Source: Folioceros fuciformis
Lineage: Eukaryota > Anthocerotophyta > Anthocerotopsida > Anthocerotales
DNA: 64,000 nucleotides
Reading direction: 5' to 3'
Assembly (NCBI GenBank): GCA_049999805.1
Contig: JBNGIO010006348.1
Coordinates: forward strand, 152,686-216,685
Shown here: in pieces, positions 1 through 9,983 of the stretch
Layout: each line of letters starts with the position of its first letter
Numbering within the stretch: the first letter of the stretch is position 1
Program-made: the position numbers and the translations under genes
The notes under the pieces: generated by a model
Databases searched by the model: none
What the model was told of the DNA's origin: nothing
What the model saw: the letters and a program-made list of their open reading frames with translations, nothing else

Positions 1-1662
1 AAAAGCACAAATGAACCACCTTTTCTATGACAAATGGCCAGTTCACTGCAGGGAGATGGCCTGTTTGCTCCACATCCACGGGAGGGATGCACGAGATACG
101 TGACTCTGTTCTTCTGCTCTGCTGGTAGACGTGTTTGCTGATAGCCAAGGTGTTGTCAATCTCTAGAAGGAGAGCATCTGCTTCTGAACGGTCCACTGCC
201 AGTTGTCCAAGTAACATGTCTGTCGCTGATTCGAGCTGTTCAAACGCAGCTCAGATAATCATGAAAGGGTTGGACACAGCTGCATCCACGATAAAGTAAA
301 GGTGCTGCATTTTGTTGCCCGTTCTTAGACGACACAACAGACCTTGTCGGCAAACCATTTCATGAGCCTGCCGGGATCCTTTGGCCTGATGGACCGCAAG
401 AGTGGGACATACGTTCTTCTGATGAGGTATCCTCGATAGGCAGCTTGTATCCTGTGGAAAAGGGGCACCTGTCTCAAACACTGAAGATTTTCTGAATTTG
501 GTACCAATGTCCCTAAGTACGACCTTCGTCTTCGACACTGGCCTACCTAGTAGCACTAAAGCTTTCATACAGTGAGGTTGCGTTTTTCACAACCAGCTTC
601 TGATAGTTTTCTGCCCGACAAACAGGGCAACACCGGAGGTTTGAATATCGTTCAAAACTTTGCAGGCACAGCTGCAAGGTCAATTCAGCCTCCATCAAGG
701 TCCCACATTACCGAATGAACATATCAAAGCCAGCCAGGTAGCCCTGTTTCACTCACCCGATGGAAAACATGGGAGCAACTGAGGAGCATCTGGTCATCCG
801 TTTTGAAATATTCCCGGCAGATAGGGCACGGATGCAGGAAATCCTTCCTGCTCAGAGACCTCTGATGCACAGCTTCCCACTCATCCGGGTTCAGCTCAGA
901 GACGGGTTTGGCCACCAGCCCATACTGCTGTGCTGCAGCGCAAACCAGCCAAATCATCTGTGTGCACCCCTGTGACATGGATAATGCATCACACTTTGTG
1001 GGCTCCAACCCTCACCTAGCGTCAGGTCCTCAGCTTCCATGTTTTCAAAGCCGAAATCTGGCGTCCCTCGGGACAAGACCACCTACAGGACCTTGCATGG
1101 TCAGAAGAGTTTCACCAATAAACACAGATGCGCGAGCGATAAGCTACCTGGAAGACAAGGCTCGGCGCCGGGTCAATCTTCAGGGACCTCACAAAATGGT
1201 CTTGCAACGCCACTGCATCTCTGACTGCCCTCTGTTTCAGCCAAGGCGGGTACTGTTCTCATTGCAAGCCTCCAATTCCATTTCTTGAGTGACAAGAAGT
1301 CTTGCTTCCTGAATTTCACCTGAGTTTTACAACCCCTGAAGACATCCCGGCGCCTTCTCAGTTTGTCCATAGGGGAGCAACATCTGCGCGAAGCTGCTGC
1401 GCCGGAATCCATTGCACATACACGACGGAAGCAGCAGTGGCCAGTCCCGAGACTGGTAGTTAGGTCTTCACGTCGTACTGAACAGCCATTTAGCTGAAGA
1501 AGCGGGACGGTGTGACGTGGATGACACGGTCGTTACGCGCCATCGACGGTTACTTACCACTCCCTCGCTGCTCTTGCTCTTCCTCGTCCTTTTCCTCGGA
1601 CTCTTCATCTGCACTATAGGCTCCACCAGCAGAAACTGCAGATCGTCCTGTTGCCTGTTCAT
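1..1662 (-). CDS. RNF32-like RING-IQ protein, multi-exon, 3' end outside window
   Basis: Probable E3 ubiquitin ligase with the RNF32 layout (RING, IQ calmodulin-binding motif, second RING). I read exons 1662-1558, 1252-1148, 1082-1016, 932-757, 671-547, 451-343 and from 235 leftward; donors and acceptors are GT/AG and phases agree throughout. Landmarks in order: AVALQDHFVRSLK, LTLAQQYGLV, NPDEWEAVHQRSL, first RING (CPIC, then LLSCSHVFH, then CCPVC across an intron), IQAAYRGYLIRRTY, and LLLEIDNTLAISKHVYQQ. All match the order and spacing I know from animal RNF32. The second RING would lie left of base 1. The first exon (ATG at 1662, basic and serine-rich) is the least certain. It is divergent from the MYB gene about 700 bp away. 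The family call is strong; ubiquitin-ligase activity is inferred from the RING. Confidence 0.8.
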
Positions 1663-2378
1663 CCCTCCCGTGGCCGAGTAGGGGAAGATCAGTAACCCAA
1701 CACACACTTTCGCTCATGCTCAGCATCATCTAGACCTGGCTCCTTGCCATGGGGTGGATGTCAAGCAACGAGCAACGAGCAACGAGCATGCTCGTTTTCA
1801 GGGCTTTCATCGTGCTCAAGGTACTCAAGCCAGCCCGGGACATAGTGTGCTGCTCAAGCGCTCGTCGCCCAAGTGTCCAGTCCGTTCGCCTGTGCCGGCA
1901 AAAACTCGTCCTCTAGGGAAATACTGCTACGGCTGACTGTCACAGAGATGACAGGCTTGAAGTTACATTGTCCTCCTCTGGCAGATGTCCTTTGAATCCT
2001 GAGACTTGAGCTTCGGTACAAGTACTCTAAATGAAGAACACCAGGGGAGTGCGTGCTGCGAAAGAATGTAAGCCTGTGTGCGCTGATTTTACCTGGGAAG
2101 ATTAACAGCTCCAGTCAGTTGCTTGCGGAAAGATTGCGTGCCTTGTAGGTGCTAGCAAGTCTGACGGTTTTGTTACGGGAAGCATTCCACAGGCTCATAG
2201 GATTAGGTCACAGAGCACAGAGCTTTCATAACCCACCTCTTCCAAAGCTGTGAATGAGAATGTAGGAACTAACAATTCATTGTGAACTGAACATCAAGAA
2301 GCTCGGGACGTACTCTGCATTGAACAAAATCTATGGAGCTCCGACTCTAGAAGCTCAAGTTGCTCAGGTCATGGTGTG
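1663..2378. promoter_or_regulatory. Divergent intergenic region between RNF32-like and MYB-like genes
   Basis: About 0.7 kb separates the two divergent start codons. It holds no convincing coding exon. A short direct repeat of gagcaacgagcaac type occurs near 1765-1790. Presumably it contains both promoters and 5' UTRs, but I can place no specific element. Confidence 0.35.
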
Positions 2379-3402
2379 ATGAGAAGACCTCTACCAATGT
2401 CAATCCCTACAAAAATGGACAAAGTTGATTTGCTTGATAATCCGTCGATGAGATCTGTAAAAACGACCCCAGATCAGTACCTACCGATGGACACGTCAGG
2501 TCTGCAACAACTTGAGCATCTGGAGAAGGAATTGGAACAAGCCAAACAGAAGGTCAATCATAGGATCAAAAAATGCTCACAGCTCCTAGATTGTGGAATG
2601 AGCACTTAATCACCTCTACCACATAGTGCCTCAGCTGTTACCGTGGCCATGTAGTCGCCAAAGTGTGTCACAGGGCGACCATTGGGCCATGTAGATACAC
2701 GCCAAGTAGCCACATTTCAAAGGCATCTGGTACTTCTTACTGTTACGAACTGTTTCACGAAACCTTCCTAGGCTCCACTTGCAAAGAAATATGTGATATC
2801 CTAAGATAAGCATCTGTTTAATGGAACACCTGGTCGTTGACAGATCCTCGTCTTGAGAGCACAAGAACATCGGGAAAACTCGTCTCCAGAAAACAAGGTA
2901 TGTATCAACAACTTTCCAATAACACTCCAGTCAGGTTGCGTGCCTTCCCCTTCACGGCACCACACTCTCATGTGGAATCGGATCTTTGTCAGGTATCTGA
3001 GAGTAGGTACTGGACGAATGAGGAGCGACAACGATTCAAGAAGGCACTGAAAACGTAAGTTCCTTTCATGCCCGCCTTTCATACCTTTGGCACCAGCATT
3101 CTCATTGTTAGTTGAACACTACTCCTCGCCTGTGGTATGTGACAGCTTCGGAACGGACTTCGCTGCTATTGCTAAGTTTGTGGGAACTCGTAGCTCAACC
3201 CAAGTTCGTACTCATGCCCAGAAGTACTATGCCAAGCTGGTTAGTGACTAGCCTTTCTCAAAGTTGAAGGACACCCTGCTGTTCATGGCCTTAGGATCTG
3301 TTGCGTGTGCCTCAGATTCGAGACTACAAGCGATCAGGAAAAGCATCGGCACCAGTCAAGGGCAGGGAGGAAAAGGGTACTGCTGCCAGGCTAGCCATTT
3401 GA
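2379..3402 (+). CDS. MYB-related (SHAQKYF-type) DNA-binding protein
   Basis: Predicted small nuclear transcription factor with a single MYB/SANT repeat split over three exons. Exon 2993-3054 starts the repeat (RYWTNEERQRFKKALK). Exon 3146-3239 completes it with FGTDFAAIAKFVGTRSS and TQVRTHAQKYYAKL, a variant of the SHAQKYF signature (Thr for Ser, Tyr for Phe). Exon 3316-3402 ends the protein with a basic tail and TGA. Exon 2844-2897 (18 codons) precedes the repeat in phase. The N-terminal exon begins at ATG 2379 and encodes a likely coiled coil (LEHLEKELEQAKQK). Its donor is uncertain (2552 fits phase but is weak) and another exon could be missing. The MYB exons are firm and the 5' end tentative. 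I cannot assign a subfamily such as CCA1/RVE. Confidence 0.72.
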
Positions 3403-3738
3403 GTATCCCTTTGATAATAGAGTTAGCATGATAGGGCAGGTAGAGGCCATAGAAAGCTACCTCCGCTGTCACCCCTCAATTTTTAACAGCGGAGTATAGG
3501 TACTAGTTGCGGATCAATTCATTTTCGGTGACCACGTTGGTGCAAAACCTCCAAGTTACAAAGTATGAGTTAAAGTATTGCATCCTTCTGAGCTCAGCAG
3601 ACAAAAATGCCAGGGACTAAGCGCTAGCTATCAGGTAGCTCTGAGGCTCGAAGCACCTGTAACTAGACAAAGATTGAATTTCTGCAGTGATGAGCAGATA
3701 AAGGAATGTGTACTCCAAAACTTTTTGCGAGACCCAAT
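3403..3738. other. Short convergent intergenic region
   Basis: This is 336 bp between the stop codons of the convergent MYB-like and PPR genes. It presumably contains both 3' UTRs. I see no gene or repeat in it. Confidence 0.4.
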
Positions 3739-6700
3739 TCACGTTACGCAGTTTGCTGAAGCCTTTGCATTGAGTATCCTCTCTCTCGATCGCTTCCAAT
3801 GCAGTATGGGAACGTACCCTACCCCTTCTAATGGTCCTGTTAACTTCCTCAGCTCGGCATAAATTTCCTTGCTTTCAGGATGAGATCGTTCACCTGCAAC
3901 AAATGAATGTACCATACTGTCGGCTTCAATCCAGCAAAGACCAGGTACGAGTTTTTTCATACCAAATTCTCTCATAATGGTCTTTATGCTGGCTACCTCA
4001 TCCCATACGTTAGCTGCGGCAAGGATATCCATGAGGAGGAGGTAGGCAGCAGTATTATTTGGGTCTAGGTTCAGTACTTGTGCAGCTGCTCTTCTACCTA
4101 TCTCAATGTTCAGGTGGCTCTTACAGGCACCCAACAAAGAGGTCCACACTGCAGCATCTGGTTCCATTGGCATCTTGTCAACAACGTCTTCAGCTTCATC
4201 TAAGCGACCTGCACGGCCTAGAACATCCACCAAAGAGCAGTAATGCTCCATGCTTGGTTGAATCCCATAGTCCGAGCTCATAGATCTAAACAGATGATAC
4301 GCTTCCTCTACTAGTCCAGCATGGCTGCATGCAGAGAGAAGGCATAGATAGGTGAGAGAGTTTGGCATCACATCCGCTTTTTGCATCTTCTTGAAACACT
4401 GCAAAGCTTTTAAGCCTTGCCCGTGACGGCCATACCCGGCGATCATTGTATTCCAAGTCGAGACAACTTGCTTTGGGAGCTTGTTGAACACTTTGCACGC
4501 ATCATCTAAGCTGCCACATTTTGAATACATATCAACAAGGGTGTTCCCAACCAAAACATCTGTGTCAAATCCACGCTGGATAACTGCATCATGGATTAGG
4601 ACACCTTGCTGCAGGGCTACATAGTTCGCACATCCATTAAGCATGGTTGCAAAGGTTAGATTGTCTGGCTTCGTGCCTTCATTTTGCATAAAGCCGAAAA
4701 GTTCAAAGGCTTCCTCCACATGCCCATGCTGGGAATAACCAGCGACAATAGAATTCCAGGATACAATGTCACGCTGTGGCAGATTGTCAAAAACATCCCG
4801 TGCACCCTCTAAGTCACCGCACTTAGCATACATGTCAACAATTGCATTTCCGATTATTATCTCCAGTTCAGATCCTTGTTCAATGACCTGAGCGTGAATC
4901 GTCCTGCCCTGCTGGAGATGCTCTGGGCCTACGCATGCTTTCAAAATACTGATGAACGTGATGCTGTCCGGTCTCATTCCCTCTGAATGCATACGCTGGA
5001 AGCAAGTCATAGCCTCCTCACTGGAACCGTGTTGGGCATACCCTGCAATCAATGTATTCCATGAAACAATATCACGTCTCGATAACAAGTGAAAGACCTG
5101 CTCAGCATCTTGAAGGCACCCACAGCTTGCATACATGTGCACGAGGGCGTTGCCCACAAGGTCATCCGAGTCCAAGCCATTCTGAGCTATGTACGAGTGA
5201 ATCCTTCTGCCCTGTTCAAGAGCTGCTGGACTTGGGACTGTTGCGCATGCTTTCAGAATGCTTAGGACTGTCACAGCATTTGGTTTCACGCCTGCACATT
5301 GCATTTCACCAAAAAGGGTGAGCGCTTCTTCAGTAATGCCCTGCTGACAATATCCTCCAATCATCACATTCCAGGGCACCAAATCTTCATGAGACATCTT
5401 CTCAAACACCTCACGAGCATCCACTAGGCTTTGGCAAGTGGCATACACTTGGACAATGGTGCTTCCTAGAAACACGTCACCCTCAATCTTTTCCCCGACA
5501 ATGTGATGATGGACCACCTTACCTTGTTCCAGCGCCCCAAGACTGTCACATGCCTTCAGAACACAGACAAAAGTCACATTGTCCGCCTTGACGCCATCCC
5601 TCTGCATTAGACCAAAAAGTGTAAGAGCCTCATCAGCACAATTGTGCTGAGCGTAGCCGCCAATCAACGCATTCCAAGAGACTATATCTCGCTTGGACAA
5701 CCTATCAAAGACCTGCCTAGCCTCCTCTAGGCTGCTGCAATTTACATACATGTCAATGAGGGCATTTCCCACAACTCCCTCTATCGCATATCCTCTCCTT
5801 GTAAGCTCGGAATGCAAAACAGCCCCAAATTCCAAGGACTGCAAGCTGGCACACGCTTTAAGCAAGCTCAAAAATGTTACATCGTTTGGCTCTAGGCATT
5901 CTTCACTCATCTGGCTGAAGTACATGAGAGCTTCTTCACCGTGTCCATGCTGTGCACATCCTGTGATCATAGCATTCCAAGCCACTAGGTCTCGTCTGGA
6001 CAAACCACGGAATACTTTGTAGGCAGCTTCCATACTGCCATGCTTGGCATACATGTCAACAAGTGTAGTTCCCACCAGAATGTCTCTTTCACAGCCACTT
6101 TCAACAATTTGGTTGTGGATTATCTTTCCCTGTTCTAGTGACTCCAGGCTTGTACACGCTTTTATAATATTCACAAAAGTCACAATGTTTGGATGTATCC
6201 CTTCCAACTGCATTTGCCGAAAGAGCGCGACTCCCTCCTCCCCACACGCATGTTGAGCACAGCCAGCAATCATAGCACTCCACGTTACCACATCACGACT
6301 GCTCAGATTGTCGAAAACCTGGCGTGCTTCCTCAAAGTTCCTACTTTTCAGGTAGAAGTGTACAAGAACGTTTCCAACAACAACATCACTTTCAAAACCA
6401 GATTTAACCACTTTAGAATGTATGTGTATGCCATATTCAAGGGCTTCAACGCTCGCACAAGCTTTAAGTACGCTCACAAAGGAAGATGGGGTTGGAATGA
6501 AACCGTCATGAAGCATGCAGTAAAACAGTGCGATAGCCTCCTCTCCGCGCCCATTTTGAGCGTATCCAGCAATCATGGCATTGTAAGATACCACATCTCG
6601 TTCAGCCAACTGCTCAAAGACTTGCATAGCATCCTCCACACTTCTACAATGCATGTACATAGTGATCAAGGAGCTGCTCACGAACATATCTCTCTCCAGT

Positions 6701-7362
6701 CCCAGCCTTACAGTTTGAGAATGAATGAGTCGGCCCTGCTTCAAGTCTCCTAGGCTGCCACAAGCCTTGAGCACGCTGATAAGTGCGACACGGTTGGTCA
6801 ACGAGAGATCAGACCGCCTCATCTGCTCAAATAATTTGCCAGCGTCTTGACTATGCCTCTGTTTGATATATGCAGATATAAGGGCAGACCAAGTGAGCCC
6901 ATCCCGATCAGCCAGCGTATCAAAAACTTGGCGTGCATCCTGTAGCCTACCACATTTCGCATACATGCGAACCAGAGTATTCCCCAGGTGGCTGTTTGTA
7001 CCATACCCACACTTGACGATTTGAGAATGCACCTTTCTGCCCCTTGCAAGATCTCTCATTCGAATGCAGTCGAGTAAAACTGATATGTACAAGGAGACCT
7101 GGTCCTGATCCGAAAAAGAAACCGCCTGAGCTGCGCCATTCGCGTCAACCAGGATGTCATCTCCTGCATTGAGGTTTGCACCATTCGAGCATGTCGCGTC
7201 GCCCGAAACACCCAGCTCAGTACAGGTGCTCAAATGCTTCATGGGGCACCCGGATGAACACCCACCAGCAGACAAACTCCCCTTGAATTCCTTGGAAAGA
7301 ACGTGCACGAGTCTGCCCATTCGGAGAGGCGTCATCATCATCAGAGCAGAGATTCCGGGCAT
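3739..7362 (-). CDS. PLS-type pentatricopeptide repeat protein with E domains, no DYW (PPR-A)
   Basis: Single-exon protein of 1207 residues, predicted to bind organelle RNA and act in C-to-U editing or another RNA maturation step. ATG is at 7362. About 90 residues of possible targeting sequence precede the repeats. Some nine P-L-S triads follow, each with a P motif such as RDIVSWNALIGGYAQH, an L motif ending in EQGKxxH, and an S motif such as GNTLVDMYSKCGSLDDA. The C terminus has the E region (MEHYCSLVDVLGRAGRLDEA, then VWTSLLGACKSH) and an E2-like segment with PGLCWIEAD and HSFVAGERSHPESKEIYAEL. It then runs into GYVP, where a DYW domain normally begins, but diverges and stops about 20 residues later. 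No DYW remnant is visible downstream. The reading frame is intact, so it is probably functional. The target is unknown. Confidence 0.9.
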   Translation of the reverse strand: MPGISALMMMTPLRMGRLVHVLSKEFKGSLSAGGCSSGCPMKHLSTCTELGVSGDATCSNGANLNAGDDILVDANGAAQAVSFSDQDQVSLYISVLLDCIRMRDLARGRKVHSQIVKCGYGTNSHLGNTLVRMYAKCGRLQDARQVFDTLADRDGLTWSALISAYIKQRHSQDAGKLFEQMRRSDLSLTNRVALISVLKACGSLGDLKQGRLIHSQTVRLGLERDMFVSSSLITMYMHCRSVEDAMQVFEQLAERDVVSYNAMIAGYAQNGRGEEAIALFYCMLHDGFIPTPSSFVSVLKACASVEALEYGIHIHSKVVKSGFESDVVVGNVLVHFYLKSRNFEEARQVFDNLSSRDVVTWSAMIAGCAQHACGEEGVALFRQMQLEGIHPNIVTFVNIIKACTSLESLEQGKIIHNQIVESGCERDILVGTTLVDMYAKHGSMEAAYKVFRGLSRRDLVAWNAMITGCAQHGHGEEALMYFSQMSEECLEPNDVTFLSLLKACASLQSLEFGAVLHSELTRRGYAIEGVVGNALIDMYVNCSSLEEARQVFDRLSKRDIVSWNALIGGYAQHNCADEALTLFGLMQRDGVKADNVTFVCVLKACDSLGALEQGKVVHHHIVGEKIEGDVFLGSTIVQVYATCQSLVDAREVFEKMSHEDLVPWNVMIGGYCQQGITEEALTLFGEMQCAGVKPNAVTVLSILKACATVPSPAALEQGRRIHSYIAQNGLDSDDLVGNALVHMYASCGCLQDAEQVFHLLSRRDIVSWNTLIAGYAQHGSSEEAMTCFQRMHSEGMRPDSITFISILKACVGPEHLQQGRTIHAQVIEQGSELEIIIGNAIVDMYAKCGDLEGARDVFDNLPQRDIVSWNSIVAGYSQHGHVEEAFELFGFMQNEGTKPDNLTFATMLNGCANYVALQQGVLIHDAVIQRGFDTDVLVGNTLVDMYSKCGSLDDACKVFNKLPKQVVSTWNTMIAGYGRHGQGLKALQCFKKMQKADVMPNSLTYLCLLSACSHAGLVEEAYHLFRSMSSDYGIQPSMEHYCSLVDVLGRAGRLDEAEDVVDKMPMEPDAAVWTSLLGACKSHLNIEIGRRAAAQVLNLDPNNTAAYLLLMDILAAANVWDEVASIKTIMREFGMKKLVPGLCWIEADSMVHSFVAGERSHPESKEIYAELRKLTGPLEGVGYVPILHWKRSRERILNAKASANCVT

Positions 7363-8273
7363 CTGCCCTCATCTTGCCCTTGCCACAGCCACCCCACTTC
7401 CACAACAGTCTTCTTGCCGTGCCACCGTACCTGACATAACCTTGCACCGATGGCCTGCCTGGGTCTCCCCATGCCTCACTTTTCCAACATAGAGCTCCCT
7501 TGCCACCCCTACTCCATCCTCTCCACAGCCGCATCACCTCCCCTCCAACTTCCCTCATAAATGCCGTTCCTTCAAGCCTAGTGCAACAACTAGACAAGTC
7601 TCAGGCTTCAGGTAAGCGAAACAAATGACAAGGCCAGGTGAACCACCCCAGAGTCACGGTTCAAACTCCAACCTCGCACATGCATCCGACCGCAGCACCA
7701 CTTCGAGAGCACAGTGCTTGTTGCGCTCCATCCATCTTCAGGTCAGACGTGCACATGGCGGCGACGTCGGGCCGAAGGCGAAACCGGCATCGGCATCGTG
7801 TCCAGAGTTTCGCCATTCGCCTTCGGTCTCACGTCCCGTAACGCAAAAAACGAGACCGGTTGACGGAATCCCTTCCGTTGTGACAATTTGAGCGGAGGAC
7901 AGTTTAACCCAGAGATTCCAAAAATGGACGGCTATTGGTCTGTGAGTAGAGGTCAGGTACGCGTGAGGGAAGAGTTTCGCCGCTGGCTACAAAAACAAAC
8001 ATAGGTTGGGGCGTGAGTGGTGAGTTAAGGTCGGGCGTGAGTGGTGAGTTAAGGTCGGGCGTGAGTTACGGTCGAGCGTAGAAAAACCTTGACGCCGCCA
8101 GGGATGATAACCGATATCTCGGGGATCTACGCATTAATGGTTGTAGATCAAAAGTAAGCCACTTTGCCGGGCCAAAGCGAAGGTTGCCAGCACCAGGCAG
8201 GAAGTGTTGAACCTGCAGCATCGGCAGCGAACTGCGAGCTGGTCTAGGAGCGCAAAGCTGTTGAGTTCTGAGC
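7363..8273. promoter_or_regulatory. Bidirectional promoter region between PPR-A and BMT5-like genes
   Basis: This 0.9-kb region separates divergent start codons at 7362 and 8274. It includes the 24-bp minisatellite listed next. Short open frames here have no recognisable homology. No TATA box or other site can be assigned with confidence. Confidence 0.35.
8008..8080 (+). repeat. 24-bp tandem minisatellite, about three copies
   Basis: The unit GGGCGTGAGTGGTGAG followed by TTAAGGTC repeats with a 24-bp period. The last copy is shortened (GGGCGTGAGTTACGGTCG). It lies about 190 bp upstream of the BMT5-like start codon. Confidence 0.85.
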
Positions 8274-9363
8274 ATGGCGGGAATTGAATACGACAGCTCG
8301 CACCTAATCCTGCTGGTAGGAGAAGGGGACTTCTCATTTGCGCTCGCAATATCATCAGCCTTCCCGAGCTCCTTCAACGTCGTGGCAACCTCGCTGGATA
8401 GTCAAGGTTAGGGACGTTCATTTGTTGCGCGAGCTCGGGAAGCTCTTGTCGAAGTCGTCGACAGGCGTGTGGTAGCTGTGCTGGTGTCAACAATTAGCTG
8501 CGTGCTTGATTACGTCCTAAGCTTGTACAAGCAGCTGAGAGCCTGAGGCGATGGCGAGTAGAGACACTGCATCGGCAGTGAGATGTTTAGCTGGCAGACT
8601 TCTTTCTTGTGGAATGTCCAATTTAGCTCCTTGACTGACGTTGTGTTCGCTTGGAGCCTTGGCCAGAAGAGGTGATTAGAAAGTATCCTTCTGCGCACCG
8701 GGCTCTGAGGCTGCTCCGCAAGGGAGGAGCCAGAATTTTCCATGGTGTAGATGCAACCACCATGCGCAAAAACATTCGGCTTAGAGACATCCTGTTCGAC
8801 AGGATCATCTTCAATTTCCCCCACGCGGGATTTGCTTGCGGTGGAGGAGAAACTAATCCACGCAATATAGAGTACGTCGTTGCAGATTCCTCCTCTGCTT
8901 GCTCTTCGCGAGTTGTGAAACGTAGTTATGGCTCGTGCATTCCTTGTCGGGGTTCTAACTGCAGCTTGTGCAAAACGTGTCGCAATGTACACGGTTCTTG
9001 CGTAGTGCGTGAATACTGTCTGGAAGTCTGATAGGCTTGTCGATTCCTCGCAGACAACATTCCAGACTAATGGAGAGCTTCATGTTCAACGCGGGAAAAA
9101 TGCTGACCAGGAAGGGGCAGGTCCATATCGCACACAAAGCGGGATTTCCATATGACAAGTGGAACATGGAAACACATGCGTTGAACAACGGATTGACGCT
9201 ACTAGGCAAGAGAGCGTTCCACAGTGCTTGCTATCCAAACTACTGCAATCGACGCGGATATGGAAGGAGGCCTGGACGAACGTTTCCCATCCACAACACT
9301 GCTTTCACTTTCATCTTCAGCAAACCGACCAGTCCTGCAGGATACTTCGGGCAGTCGCTGTAG
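8274..9363 (+). CDS. BMT5-like rRNA (uridine-N3) methyltransferase, DUF2431
   Basis: Predicted SAM-dependent methyltransferase of the BMT5/DUF2431 family. The yeast member makes m3U in 25S rRNA in the nucleolus. There are three exons: 8274-8406, 8667-8871 and 9054-9363 (introns 260 and 182 bp, phases 1 and 2), giving 215 residues. Exon 1 has the SAM-binding loop LILLVGEGDFSFALA and NVVATSLDS. Exon 2 has GARIFHGVDATTM and FDRIIFNFPHAGF. Exon 3 has SFMFNAGKMLTRKGQVHIAHK, PYDKWN, and a C-terminal NYCNRRGYG ... FPIHNTAFTFIF. All are in family order and the length fits the core domain alone. The next gene starts 620 bp downstream on the same strand. Family assignment is strong; the exact target nucleotide is inferred. 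Confidence 0.9.
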
Positions 9364-9983
9364 GTGCAGATGTGGGAGGAGGCCTAGGAGCTCTAAAGAG
9401 ATGCTTCCCGCGCGGCTTATGGGAGGGCTAAGGTGTTTGTTTAATCCAGACAAGAATGTGTACCAGCTGCTTAAGATATTATCATGTTTATTACTTCGCT
9501 ATAAATTATTTATAAATTGAGGTAGAAAAGTGTGTGAGACTAATAATGTGAGATTTAATATTTGACAATATTTAATCTTTTAAGTGTGTGCACCAGGGTA
9601 GTTGAAGAAGTCTTGGAAAGGGTGGGGGAATGGGATCGAAGGCCGAGCAACTTAGAAAGCAGCATGTCTTCTAAGTTCCTCGATTGCATGTCAGCTACTC
9701 GGCTTGCTTTTGGATGTCGAACCGGATAGAATGTGACAAGAAGGGAGAGAGACTGGAGGTCGCGCTCCCCGAAAATATGCTCTGCGTCCAAGCAAGTGGC
9801 TAGAGAAGGATATCCTGCCCGACAGATATCCAAAATACGAAAGCCGACAACGCCAGGATATAAGTACAGTACATACGAGGCTCCACTACTCCAGTCGCAG
9901 TCCCAGTCTCGGTGACGGTCCCAGCTCCAGCTTTCGATCCCACCGGCCTGAAATTGGCGTTGGAGCCTGCCTTCGAGGCAGCC
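9364..9983. other. Intergenic region upstream of biotin synthase
   Basis: This stretch is AT-rich at 9470-9590 and GC-rich near the biotin synthase start. It presumably holds the 3' end of the BMT5-like gene and the BIO2 promoter and leader. No further gene is visible. Confidence 0.35.

Noticed and set aside
1468-1707. Longer N terminus of the RNF32-like protein starting at 1707
   Set aside because: The first codon there is GTG on the reverse strand. The first ATG in that frame is at 1662.
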